Below, piece after piece: positions 6,464 to 12,966 of a stretch of DNA of 12,966 nucleotides. The notes beneath the pieces were generated by a model. It was not told the origin of the DNA. It saw only the letters and a program-made list of their open reading frames with translations, and made no database searches. A program made the translations under genes and the position numbers. Source of the DNA: Bryobacteraceae bacterium (GTDB lineage: Bacteria; Acidobacteriota; Terriglobia; Bryobacterales; Bryobacteraceae). Position 1 is the first letter of the stretch. Each line of letters starts with the position of its first letter. The stretch spans positions 1 through 12,966 of the forward strand of contig JACMLA010000533.1 of the NCBI GenBank assembly GCA_014379815.1. Direction: 5' to 3'.

Positions 6464-6859
6464 GTGGCAGCACTTGTTCAGCATCTGGGAACCGGTCGTC
6501 GGAAGCGCGCAGTTGCCCGTGTGTTTCTGCGTCCCGGCAATGGAAAGATCACGGTCAACAACCGGCCGTATAACGAATACTTCACAACCGAAACGGCTCG
6601 TGCGGTGGTCCGGCAACCGCTGCAGACTACTGAAACCGCAGACCGGTTCGACGTTCTGATTCTCGTCGATGGCGGTGGCTACGCAGGTCAGGCAACTGCG
6701 GCCCGCCTCGGTATCTCGCGCGCACTGGTTGAGTTTAATGTGGAGCTCCGGCCGCGCCTGAAAGCCGCCGGTTATCTGACCCGTGACCCTCGTGCCCACG
6801 AGCGTAAGAAGTACGGTCAGAAGGGTGCCCGTAAGCGGTTCCAGTTTTCGAAGCGGTAA
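6464..6859 (+). CDS. rpsI: 30S ribosomal protein S9
   Basis: A 131-residue S9, whose C-terminal tail reaches the ribosomal P site. It starts at GTG (6464) with AGGAG at 6449-6453. The N-terminus [21 protein letters not shown], the internal [19 protein letters not shown] and the C-terminal [27 protein letters not shown] are diagnostic, including the invariant final SKR. It is cotranscribed with rplM. A stem-loop pair begins five bases after its stop. Confidence 0.98.
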   Translation: MAALVQHLGTGRRKRAVARVFLRPGNGKITVNNRPYNEYFTTETARAVVRQPLQTTETADRFDVLILVDGGGYAGQATAARLGISRALVEFNVELRPRLKAAGYLTRDPRAHERKKYGQKGARKRFQFSKR

Positions 6860-6864
6860 GCGGC

Positions 6865-6904
6865 AGGGTGAACTGAAACGGTTTACCCTCTTCTCCGTTT
6901 TATT
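6865..6904 (+). terminator. Two mutually exclusive hairpins after rpsI (partial terminator or attenuator)
   Basis: Hairpin A pairs AGGGTGAAC (6865-6873) with GTTTACCCT (6881-6889), nine pairs including one G-U, around a 7-nt loop. Hairpin B pairs AAACGG (6876-6881) with CCGTTT (6895-6900) and is followed by a short U-rich stretch ending TTTTATT. The two share bases and cannot form together. The U-tract is short, so full termination is doubtful. It may separate or attenuate rplM-rpsI from the rpsB block. Confidence 0.45.
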
Positions 6905-6962
6905 CCCCGTTTTTCTCTCCGCGAAGTGCAGATCCTTTCAAACTGTGCCGTGCGGTATCTCT

Positions 6963-7057
6963 GGTCCGGATTCGATTGCCCGGATCACTTTCATTCCCTT
7001 CCAGCCCGGGCGCGCAAATCTCGCTTTGGACCGTGCGCCCGGTGACCGACCAGGAGG
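6963..7057 (+). promoter_or_regulatory. Structured rpsB leader (putative S2 autoregulatory element)
   Basis: Within the 202-base rpsI-rpsB gap, GGTCCGG (6963-6969) pairs with CCGGATC (6980-6986). Below it CCGGGCGC (7006-7013) pairs perfectly with GCGCCCGG (7035-7042), enclosing an inner CAAA/TTTG stem (7015-7018 with 7025-7028). The second stem ends nine bases before AGGAGG (7052-7057), the rpsB ribosome binding site. In E. coli the rpsB-tsf operon is repressed by S2 through its leader, so a similar role here is plausible. The structures differ and were folded only by eye. No clear promoter is visible in this gap. Confidence 0.45.
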
Positions 7058-7061
7058 CTAT

Positions 7062-7970
7062 CTGCCGTCTATCTCAATGAAGGAATTGCTCGAGGCTGGT
7101 GTTCACTTCGGGCACCAGACCAAGCGCTGGAATCCAAAGATGAAGGAATACATCTTTGGCGAACGCAACGGGATCTACATCGTCGATCTCCAGAAAACCC
7201 TCAAACTTTTTAAAGACGCGATGCGCTATGTGGGCGAAATGGCCGCCCAAGGCAAGAACGTTCTTTTCGTCGGTACCAAACGTCAGGCTCAGGAAGCGAT
7301 CGCCGAAGAAGCCACCCGCTGCAGCATGTACTACGTCAATCAGCGCTGGCTGGGCGGGCTTCTTACCAACTTCGCCACCGTCCAGAAGTCGATCAAACGG
7401 CTGAAGCAGCTGGATTCCGAAGTGGCCGAAGGCGGCTATCTCGGCCGCAACAAGAAGGAAGCGATTCAGCTGGAGCGGGAACGCAAACATCTGCAGTCCA
7501 ACCTTGCTGGAATTAAGGACATGCCGGGTCTTCCGGACCTGCTGTTTATCGTGGATTCGAACAAGGAAGAAATCGCAGTAAAAGAAGCGCGCCGGCTGGG
7601 AATTCCGGTGGTTGCGGTGGTCGATACCAACTGCGACCCGGATGAAGTGGACTGGGTGATTCCTGGCAACGACGATGCCTTGCGCGCCATTCGTCTGTTC
7701 ACAACGAAGGTCTCCGACGCGGTGATCGAAGGCCGGTCCCTTGCCACCGAGCAGGACTTCGTGGGTGAGAAGATTGTCGCAGAAGACACTCCCATCGAGC
7801 TGGTGGAGCACAACGAGTATGTGCAGTATCTGGATCCGCGCTACGCCGAACAGCTGATGGCCGAAACGATTCCGGATGAAGACCTGCCCTCTATGTCTCT
7901 GCCCCGCAAAAGCGCAAGTTCTGAAGTTGCGCCCGAACCCGTTACCGCTGGCGCAGAGCAGCGCTCGTAA
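7062..7970 (+). CDS. rpsB: 30S ribosomal protein S2 (probable CTG start)
   Basis: A 302-residue S2 if begun at CTG 7062; 297 if begun at ATG 7077. The family core is unmistakable: [102 protein letters not shown] and [15 protein letters not shown] prefer CTG because AGGAGG (7052-7057) lies four bases before it but 19 bases before the ATG, and because [10 protein letters not shown] restores the usual S2 N-terminus (M-x-x-I-S-M). The frame is open upstream into rpsI, but that is leader sequence. The C-terminal 40 or so residues form a low-complexity Ala/Pro/Ser tail. tsf follows after a hairpin-rich gap. Confidence 0.95.
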   Translation: MPSISMKELLEAGVHFGHQTKRWNPKMKEYIFGERNGIYIVDLQKTLKLFKDAMRYVGEMAAQGKNVLFVGTKRQAQEAIAEEATRCSMYYVNQRWLGGLLTNFATVQKSIKRLKQLDSEVAEGGYLGRNKKEAIQLERERKHLQSNLAGIKDMPGLPDLLFIVDSNKEEIAVKEARRLGIPVVAVVDTNCDPDEVDWVIPGNDDALRAIRLFTTKVSDAVIEGRSLATEQDFVGEKIVAEDTPIELVEHNEYVQYLDPRYAEQLMAETIPDEDLPSMSLPRKSASSEVAPEPVTAGAEQRS

Positions 7971-8025
7971 TCTGGCGTCGAACAGCGCTCTTAAGCAGAG
8001 CGGATCTTCCAGCCTATGCATTTGT

Positions 8026-8087
8026 CGCGCCGGATCTTCGCAGGTCCGGCGCGTTTGCTGTCCCGAGCCGGGCTCAGACTTCCCGGC
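8026..8087 (+). terminator. Tandem GC-rich hairpins between rpsB and tsf
   Basis: CGCGCCGGA (8026-8034) pairs perfectly with TCCGGCGCG (8045-8053) around a 10-nt loop, followed by only TTT. A second stem joins GCCGGG (8067-8072) and CCCGGC (8082-8087). With no long U-tract, these look more like a partial terminator or a processing/stability element tuning tsf relative to rpsB, as intercistronic stems in other rpsB-tsf operons do. Confidence 0.5.
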
Positions 8088-8121
8088 GCTTAAAATGACC
8101 GTGAGCAGCTCATCTTTCAAG

Positions 8122-8147
8122 ATCAGGATCGGATATCAGGATCGGAT
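8122..8147 (+). repeat. 13-bp perfect tandem duplication at the tsf ribosome binding site
   Basis: ATCAGGATCGGAT occurs twice back to back (8122-8134, 8135-8147) and the second copy ends two bases before the tsf ATG. Each copy carries an AGGA core, so the putative Shine-Dalgarno is duplicated; the AGG of the second copy is at 8138-8140. Confidence 0.85.
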
Positions 8148-8149
8148 AT

Positions 8150-8794
8150 ATGGCCGAAATTAACGCAGCCCTCGTGAAACAGCTTCGTGATAAAACTGGC
8201 GCCGGCATGATGGAGTGCAAAAAAGCGTTGGCAGAAGCAAATGGCGATGTTGCAGAAGCAGAAGTGGTTTTAAGAAAACGCGGCATTGCGTCCGCCTCCA
8301 GGAAATCGTCCCGCGAGACCCGGCAAGGTGTTATCGGAACATATTTGCACCAGGGATCGCAGCTGGGCGTGCTGGTGGAGGTCAACTGCGAATCGGATTT
8401 CGTGGCACGCACCGATGACTTCCAGAATCTCGTGAAAGACGTCGCCATGCAGATTGCAGCCGCCGATCCGCAGTTCATAAGACGGGAGGACGTCCCAACC
8501 GAACTGCTCCAGAAAGAGCGCGAGATCGCCCTCGATCGTGCCCGTCAGGAAGGCAAGCCTGAAAAGATCCTCGACAAAATCGTCGAGGGCAGACTGGCTA
8601 AATATTATGAAGAAGTTTGTCTTCTCGAACAGCCGTTTATCAAAGAAAATACCCTGTCTATGACGCAGCTGATCGCGACGGTAATCGGCAAACTGGGCGA
8701 AAACATAACGGTCGCCCGGTTCGTCCGCATGAAGGTCGGCGACACCGCGCCTGTCGAAGAAGTAGACAACCAAGACGCATTGAAGTCCGAGTAA
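8150..8794 (+). CDS. tsf: Elongation factor Ts (short form)
   Basis: A 214-residue guanine-nucleotide exchange factor for EF-Tu. The N-terminal UBA-like domain carries KQLRDKTGAGMMECKKAL (10-27), and the core carries YLHQGSQLGVLVEVNCESDFVART (65-88), the site that contacts EF-Tu. The length matches the short class (like Thermus, about 200 residues) rather than the 280-residue E. coli type, which has a second core subdomain and coiled coil. The ATG follows a duplicated AGGATCGGAT sequence. pyrH begins 12 bases after its stop. Confidence 0.97.
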   Translation: MAEINAALVKQLRDKTGAGMMECKKALAEANGDVAEAEVVLRKRGIASASRKSSRETRQGVIGTYLHQGSQLGVLVEVNCESDFVARTDDFQNLVKDVAMQIAAADPQFIRREDVPTELLQKEREIALDRARQEGKPEKILDKIVEGRLAKYYEEVCLLEQPFIKENTLSMTQLIATVIGKLGENITVARFVRMKVGDTAPVEEVDNQDALKSE

Positions 8795-8806
8795 AAAGGA
8801 GAATAC

Positions 8807-9532
8807 GTGGCCTACAGCCGCATTCTTCTCAAGCTGAGTGGCGAGGTGATGGCCGGACCCGCGGGTTTTGGTCTGGATGCTGAGAAAATCCGCGATCTCG
8901 CCACACAGGTAGCCGACGTTTCCCGCACCGGAGTACAGGTGGGTCTGGTGGTTGGCGGTGGCAATTTCTTTCGGGGAATCGCAGCCGCGGCGCGCAACAT
9001 GGACCGCGTGACTGGCGACCACATGGGCATGCTGGCCACTGTGATCAATGCCCTTGCGTTGCAGGATGCGCTGGAGCAGCAGGGCATCCCGACACGTTGC
9101 ATGACGGCGATTGCCATGGCACAGGTAGCGGAACCGTATATCCGTCGTCGCGCGATCCGTCACCTGGAAAAAGGCCGCATCGTGATCTTCGCCGCAGGCA
9201 CATCCAACCCTTACTTCTCGACCGACACAGCCGCTGCGCTGCGGGCGCTGGAAATCCGGGCCGACGTGCTGGCAAAAGGCACCCGTGTGGATGGCGTCTA
9301 CGATCGCGATCCCCTGAAGTTTTCCGACGCAGTCCACTACCGCCAGATCGACTACACCGAAGTTCTGAGCCGTTCGCTGGCGATCATGGACGCCTCCGCA
9401 GTGGCAATGTGCCGTGACAATAAACTGCCTATCGTTGTATTCAATCTGAATACCGTCGGAAATATAATGCGAATGTCCCAAAACGAAGAACTTGGGACAC
9501 TGATCACAACTGTTCCCCAGGTGAGTGCATGA
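8807..9532 (+). CDS. pyrH: Uridylate (UMP) kinase
   Basis: A 241-residue bacterial UMP kinase of the amino-acid-kinase fold, converting UMP and ATP to UDP and ADP. Landmarks are RILLKLSGE (5-13), GGGNFFRG (50-57), DHMGMLAT (71-78), [13 protein letters not shown] (131-143) and [13 protein letters not shown] (157-169). It starts at GTG with AAAGGAG at 8796-8802, correctly spaced. Its TGA overlaps the frr ATG by four bases. The tsf-pyrH-frr order is conserved across many bacterial phyla and links pyrimidine nucleotide supply with translation genes. All motifs are intact. Confidence 0.97.
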   Translation: MAYSRILLKLSGEVMAGPAGFGLDAEKIRDLATQVADVSRTGVQVGLVVGGGNFFRGIAAAARNMDRVTGDHMGMLATVINALALQDALEQQGIPTRCMTAIAMAQVAEPYIRRRAIRHLEKGRIVIFAAGTSNPYFSTDTAAALRALEIRADVLAKGTRVDGVYDRDPLKFSDAVHYRQIDYTEVLSRSLAIMDASAVAMCRDNKLPIVVFNLNTVGNIMRMSQNEELGTLITTVPQVSA

Positions 9533-10134
9533 TTAAGCCACAACAGGACCCCCCAGCAGGCCCGCAGGTCAAAACAATTAAAGATATCGAGAGCGGTGCG
9601 CGAACGCGCATGGAGAAGGTGCTTGCCGCGCTCCAGCACGACATGGTGAATATTCGCACCGGCCGCGCCTCGGTCAACTTGCTGGACAACATCCGTGTAG
9701 ACTACTTCGGCACGCCAACCCCGGTGAACCAGGTCGCCAATCTCCACGTCCCCGAGCCCTTTCTGATCACAGTACAGCCCTGGGACAATTCGATGATTGG
9801 TGCCATCGAGAAGGCAATCCGTGTCTCGGATCTTGGATTGAACCCGGGCAATGACGGGAAAGTCATTCGCGTTCCAATTCCGCAGCTTACCGAAGAACGG
9901 CGCAAGGATTTTGTCAAAAAGCTCTACGGTGTGGCAGAGGATCATCGTGTCAGTTTGCGTAACGCCCGCCGTGACGCGAACGAGCAAGCTAAGAAGCTGC
10001 TGAAAGACAAGCTGATCAGCGAAGACGAGGAGCGCCGTTCTCTGGAAGAAATCCAAAAGCTCACCGACGGCTATGTAGTCAAGCTGGAGGCTGCCGTAAA
10101 AGCAAAAGAAAAAGACATCATGGAAGTCAAGTAA
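9529..10134 (+). CDS. frr: Ribosome recycling factor
   Basis: A 201-residue RRF, which with EF-G splits post-termination ribosomes. Domain I/II signatures are [10 protein letters not shown] (39-48), [54 protein letters not shown] and [24 protein letters not shown]. Normal RRF is about 185 residues. Here the N-terminus carries roughly 15 extra Pro/Gln-rich residues ([15 protein letters not shown]) before the first helix. The ATG overlaps the pyrH stop, so coupling supports this long start; GTG or TTG starts inside are not better placed. Confidence 0.96.
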   Translation: MIKPQQDPPAGPQVKTIKDIESGARTRMEKVLAALQHDMVNIRTGRASVNLLDNIRVDYFGTPTPVNQVANLHVPEPFLITVQPWDNSMIGAIEKAIRVSDLGLNPGNDGKVIRVPIPQLTEERRKDFVKKLYGVAEDHRVSLRNARRDANEQAKKLLKDKLISEDEERRSLEEIQKLTDGYVVKLEAAVKAKEKDIMEVK

Positions 10135-10178
10135 GGCTTCGCTGAGCGCCGCTTCCTATCGGCTAACCTGAGAGGAGC

Positions 10179-11318
10179 ATGCGACTCGTCCCTCTCCTCT
10201 CCGTCGCTCTTTTGATATCGGCCGAGGCAGCCGACCTCAGGCCAGTGTCGCCGCCCGGTACCAAAACAATCGGGCCATATTCGCCTGGTATTGTCGCCGG
10301 AGGAATGGTGTACGTGTCAGGCCAGGGTGCCAGCGATGCCAAGGGACAACGTCCGCCAACCATAGACGCGCAGATCCGCCAGACTCTTGAGAACGTCCGC
10401 GTGATCCTGGAAGCCGAGAAGATCACTTTTCAACATGTTGTGTCCGCGCACGTTTACCTCGCGGACATGAAAGACTATGAAGCCCTGAATCGCATATGGG
10501 CGGAGTATTTCCCCAAAGATCCCCCCACACGTACGGTTCTTGGCGTGGTACGTATGCCGACCGATAGTCCTGTAGAAATCACGGTCGTTGCGGCGGTAAA
10601 TCTGCGAGCCAAACAGGTCCTCAAGCAGCCGGGGACGAAACCATCCGAGTCCGTCAGCGCAGGCATATCTACGGGAGACAGGATTTATCTGAGCGCCGCG
10701 ACTGGACGGGACCGTGCGGGTGTCATTCCGACCGACGCGCGAGCGCAGGTCCGGATCGTTGTGGCAGAACTGGAAGCCGTACTGAAGCAATCCGGACTGC
10801 AGATCCGCAACATGGTGTACGCCAACATCTACGTCGACCCTGGAATGCCTCTCAAGGAACTTGCGGCTGTGATCGATGACTTTATTCCCGACGAAACAGC
10901 CCGCACTGTTATCCAGACGAATTCTCTTCCGTTTGGAACGCATATTCAGATCAGCGGATTGGCCAGTGGTGATTCGAAGAGGCTCGGAGGACACTGCACG
11001 ACTGTTGCGGAAACAGTCTACTGTTCGGGCCGGGTAGGCACAGTCCGCCAGGCACTGGACTCCCTGAAGGCAGATTTGCAGGCCGGAGGCTTGAACCTAA
11101 GTCGCAGCGTGTCCGCTAACGTCTACATCGATGAGCTGGACCAGTTCACCAGCATGAATAAGGTTTACAGCACTTATTTTGGCGACGTACCTCCCACGCG
11201 AACGACTGTTCAGCCATGGAAGGGTGTGCCGGAATTGTCGTTGCCGCCGACCACTGGTGTAGCCACGGCGCAGGATGATAGTCCGCGGGCGCAGGTGTCC
11301 ATTATCGCTGTGCGATAG
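10179..11318 (+). CDS. Putative exported protein with three tandem RidA/YjgF domains
   Basis: A 379-residue protein. A hydrophobic N-terminus (about 3-18, ending AEAA) looks like a signal peptide. Three repeats of the RidA (YjgF/YER057c/UK114) fold follow. Domain 1 (about 25-142) has GPYSPGIVAGGMVYVSGQ, YLADMKDYEALNRIWAEYF and PPTRT. Domain 2 (about 150-262) has VSAGISTGDRIYLSA, ANIYVD and ETARTV. Domain 3 (about 268-379) has CTTVAETVYCSGRVG, ANVYIDELDQFTSMNKVYSTYF and PPTRTT. The RidA catalytic arginine (R105 in E. coli) has counterparts R118, R242 and R341. The glutamate 15 residues on (E. coli E120) is kept in domain 1 (E133) but is Gln257 in domain 2. Cytosolic RidA deaminates reactive enamine/imine intermediates; the role of an exported triple form is unknown. 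AGGAG sits unusually close (one base) to the ATG. It lies 44 bases after frr, possibly in the operon. Confidence 0.85.
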   Translation: MRLVPLLSVALLISAEAADLRPVSPPGTKTIGPYSPGIVAGGMVYVSGQGASDAKGQRPPTIDAQIRQTLENVRVILEAEKITFQHVVSAHVYLADMKDYEALNRIWAEYFPKDPPTRTVLGVVRMPTDSPVEITVVAAVNLRAKQVLKQPGTKPSESVSAGISTGDRIYLSAATGRDRAGVIPTDARAQVRIVVAELEAVLKQSGLQIRNMVYANIYVDPGMPLKELAAVIDDFIPDETARTVIQTNSLPFGTHIQISGLASGDSKRLGGHCTTVAETVYCSGRVGTVRQALDSLKADLQAGGLNLSRSVSANVYIDELDQFTSMNKVYSTYFGDVPPTRTTVQPWKGVPELSLPPTTGVATAQDDSPRAQVSIIAVR

Positions 11319-11814
11319 CCTGAATCATCCCGGCAATCAGAAGCAACGGAACTGCAACAGCAAGCCCCAGTCCCGCCAGCAGAAGAACCAGGAAGAGGAC
11401 GTCCTTCCGTTGATCCCGAACTCCGGCGCGTGACTCGCGATACAACTTGAGATTTTTCGAGTTTGCCTTGAATGCAAAATCGAAGAGATCGCCGGCGAAG
11501 GGCACGGATCCCACGACGGCGTCAATTCCAACATTGGCGACCATCCGGACCAGCGTCGGTCTGGCGATACCAGCACGATGCGCCTGCAGCACAATCATCG
11601 CGGAAACCAGCGTTCCGAGGAGGTCGCCTAAGCCTGGGATCAGACCTAAAATGGGATCCAGCCCAATCCGAAAGCCGCCGGGCAAAGGAATGGAATCGTC
11701 CATAATCCAGGCCAGACGTTCGATGACGACATCTGCGGGATGAGAATTCACCCCGCTGTGATCCACACGGGGCCGATGGTAGTTGCTCGTGTCAGGTCCA
11801 GCCGATAGGGGCAC
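11302..11814 (-). CDS. DUF4112 family membrane-associated protein
   Basis: A 170-residue protein with the DUF4112 signature: LAWIMDDSIPLPG then FRIGLDPILGLIPGLGDLLGTLVSAMIVLQA (about 48-78), and later VPFAGDLFDFAFKANSKNLKL. A C-terminal hydrophobic helix (about 140-168) should anchor it in the membrane. Function is unknown for the family. It starts at GTG (11814) with GGAG eight bases upstream. Its 3' end overlaps the end of the RidA-domain gene by 17 bases in a tail-to-tail arrangement, and no terminator hairpin separates them. It is divergent from the Hpt gene. Confidence 0.85.
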   Translation of the reverse strand: MPLSAGPDTSNYHRPRVDHSGVNSHPADVVIERLAWIMDDSIPLPGGFRIGLDPILGLIPGLGDLLGTLVSAMIVLQAHRAGIARPTLVRMVANVGIDAVVGSVPFAGDLFDFAFKANSKNLKLYRESRAGVRDQRKDVLFLVLLLAGLGLAVAVPLLLIAGMIQAIAQR

Positions 11815-11888
11815 TTCAGCTTCTCCGACTGTTGGATGCGCGCGGGTTTGCCCGGTTACGTTCGAGTGACCTTGGCAGGGCGGATTGG

Positions 11889-11922
11889 CGCTAGTACATC
11901 AATGCAAAAATAAATACTAGCG
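11889..11922. promoter_or_regulatory. 8-bp inverted repeat in the DUF4112/Hpt divergent region
   Basis: CGCTAGTA (11889-11896) and TACTAGCG (11915-11922) form perfect arms around an 18-base A-rich spacer. The site lies between the starts of two divergent genes, which fits an operator for a dimeric regulator. A plain hairpin is the alternative. No convincing -35/-10 pair was found next to it. Confidence 0.5.
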
Positions 11923-12005
11923 AAGCAGTTGGAGCAGCCGAAAAGCAATGCAGAACTAGTCGTGTTCCTCGTCCTGCAGAGGATTGGGAACGGAAGGAAC
12001 AAGAT

Positions 12006-12371
12006 ATGTCCTGCTCCGTTGAACTTGTACCGGTGATGAATATTGAGGTAATCCTGGACCGCGTCGGCGGTGACATGGATCTGCTGCGGGAGATCGCAGC
12101 CATATTTCTGGAAGAATACCCCGGATTGTTGAATGAGATCCGCGAGGGCCTGCGAGAAGGCAATCCGTCACGTGTTGAGCGAGCCGCTCACTCGCTGAAG
12201 GGTTCTGCTTTGAATTTTGATGTCGCAGTTGTGACCGATCCTGCGTGCCAGCTGGAGATGCTGGGCCGGCAGAAGCGTCTTGAAGACGCCCCCCTGTTCC
12301 TGGCGCAGCTGGAAGCCGGACTGGGAGAACTGGCACCAGAACTGATCTCTCTGACGGAGGACTCGATCTGA
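12006..12371 (+). CDS. Stand-alone Hpt (histidine phosphotransfer) protein
   Basis: A 121-residue single-domain Hpt protein that would shuttle phosphate between a hybrid kinase receiver and a response regulator. The four-helix pattern is clear: [32 protein letters not shown] (18-49), then [13 protein letters not shown] (59-71) with phospho-accepting H62 and the K65-G66 that normally follow it. It starts at ATG 12006 with AAGGA seven bases upstream; an in-frame ATG at 12036 is the alternative. No hybrid kinase or receiver gene is adjacent, so its partners lie elsewhere. tgt follows after 19 bases and may be cotranscribed. Confidence 0.9.
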   Translation: MSCSVELVPVMNIEVILDRVGGDMDLLREIAAIFLEEYPGLLNEIREGLREGNPSRVERAAHSLKGSALNFDVAVVTDPACQLEMLGRQKRLEDAPLFLAQLEAGLGELAPELISLTEDSI

Positions 12372-12390
12372 GGCGGGCTACGCTGAACCG

Positions 12391-12966
12391 GTGAAGTTCG
12401 AGATTATCGCAAGATGCCCGGAAACGGGAGCCCGTGCCGGAATCCTCCATACCGCATCCGGAGATATTCCTACTCCGGTTTTTATGCCGGTAGGAACTCA
12501 GGCGGCAGTAAAGGGTCTGACGCCAAAGCAGTTGCTGGAGGAGATTGATCCACCGATCATCCTGAGCAATACCTACCACCTGTATCTGCGTCCCGGTCAC
12601 GAAACGGTTCGTTCCCTCGGAGGGCTGCACCGGTTCATGAACTGGCCCCGGCCGATCCTGACGGACTCCGGTGGCTTCCAGGTATTCAGCCTTACGGAGC
12701 TGCGCAAGATCAGCGAGGACGGCGTTTTGTTCCAGTCCCATCTGGATGGCAGTTCCCACATGTTCACGCCGGAATCTACCGTGGATGTCCAACTGGCGCT
12801 GGGCAGCGACATCGCCATGGTGCTGGACGAGTGCCTGCCGTATGGATCGAGCCATGCCGAATCCAGAATCTCGACCGATCGCACGGTGCGGTGGGCGCGA
12901 CGGTGCTTCCAGAGACATCGCGAGGTCGCCGACACAGAGAGGTTTGCTTTGTTTCCCATCGTTCAG
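12391..12966 (+). CDS. tgt: tRNA-guanine(34) transglycosylase, 5' part (runs off the window)
   Basis: The frame from GTG 12391 is open to the last base, giving 192 codons. TGT exchanges guanine 34 for preQ1 in Asp, Asn, His and Tyr tRNAs in the queuosine pathway. Visible motifs are [18 protein letters not shown] (28-45), [13 protein letters not shown] (57-69), [13 protein letters not shown] (89-101) with catalytic D92, [11 protein letters not shown] (111-121) and MVLDECLPY (143-151) with D146. The zinc-binding C-terminus is beyond the window. The start GTG has only a weak GGCGGG upstream, 19 bases after the Hpt stop. Start residue [17 protein letters not shown] fits the family N-terminus. Confidence 0.95.
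   Translation, partial: MKFEIIARCPETGARAGILHTASGDIPTPVFMPVGTQAAVKGLTPKQLLEEIDPPIILSNTYHLYLRPGHETVRSLGGLHRFMNWPRPILTDSGGFQVFSLTELRKISEDGVLFQSHLDGSSHMFTPESTVDVQLALGSDIAMVLDECLPYGSSHAESRISTDRTVRWARRCFQRHREVADTERFALFPIVQ

Noticed and set aside
6783..7061. Upstream extension of the rpsB frame into rpsI
   Set aside because: It overlaps rpsI in another frame, and the gap carries RNA hairpins and the ribosome binding site instead.
8091..8096. TAAAAT as a promoter -10 for tsf
   Set aside because: The base 17 bp upstream region (CCGGGC) bears no resemblance to a -35, and there is no extended -10.
7074..8120. 348-codon open frame on the minus strand opposite rpsB
   Set aside because: Mirror of the S2 codon pattern, with no recognisable domain.
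8270..9481. 403-codon open frame on the minus strand opposite tsf and pyrH
   Set aside because: It is antisense to two clearly conserved genes, has a His/Gly/Arg-rich shadow composition, no family motif, no ribosome binding site and spans their junction.
1..12966. CRISPR array, insertion sequence, integrase or rRNA
   Set aside because: Only short local repeats were seen, with no spaced repeat series, transposase, recombinase or rRNA sequence.

Overview
The window reads as chromosomal DNA from a moderately GC-rich, free-living bacterium. The ribosomal-protein/translation block, the desaturase, the GT1 glycosyltransferase and the DUF4112 protein together suggest Acidobacteriota (Solibacter/Bryobacter-like). 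That placement is recalled from family resemblance, not computed, and confidence is low to moderate.

Left part (1-5800, all genes on the minus strand). A two-gene DUF433/DUF5615 toxin-antitoxin-type pair (18-598) has a good sigma70-like promoter placed so that the mRNA would be leaderless. A complete tRNA-Gln(TTG) with encoded CCA follows (851-924), with an inverted copy of its T-arm sequence just beyond its 3' end. Next come an OmpR-type response regulator and a short two-helix membrane histidine kinase, translationally coupled, lying directly downstream of a membrane fatty-acid desaturase. The desaturase upstream region carries two perfect 7-bp direct repeats with an 11-bp period, the geometry expected for an OmpR/PhoB-family regulator. 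Upstream again is a translationally coupled pair: a GT1-family glycosyltransferase and a stand-alone 2-oxoacid-dehydrogenase-type acyltransferase whose catalytic-motif Asp is Asn.

Middle (5870-10134, plus strand). A near-consensus promoter (TTGACA-17-TAAAAT) drives rplM and rpsI. After a structured leader come rpsB (probably starting at CTG), tsf, pyrH and frr. This is a translation-centred operon: two large/small-subunit proteins, S2, EF-Ts, UMP kinase and ribosome recycling factor.

Right part (10179-12966). A putatively exported protein made of three tandem RidA/YjgF domains follows frr closely. It converges with a DUF4112 membrane-associated protein on the minus strand. After a divergent intergenic region with an 8-bp inverted repeat come a stand-alone Hpt phosphotransfer protein and the first 192 codons of tgt (tRNA-guanine transglycosylase), which runs off the end.

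The best candidate for something undescribed is the desaturase plus intramembrane-type kinase plus OmpR regulator, with a repeat box at the desaturase promoter. It would be a membrane-state sensing circuit analogous to, but not homologous in its regulator with, Bacillus DesK/DesR. The adjacent glycosyltransferase/acyltransferase pair may supply a glycolipid or glycosylated pigment. No CRISPR array, insertion sequence, rRNA or integrase was seen, and no gene-free stretch exceeds 300 bases.
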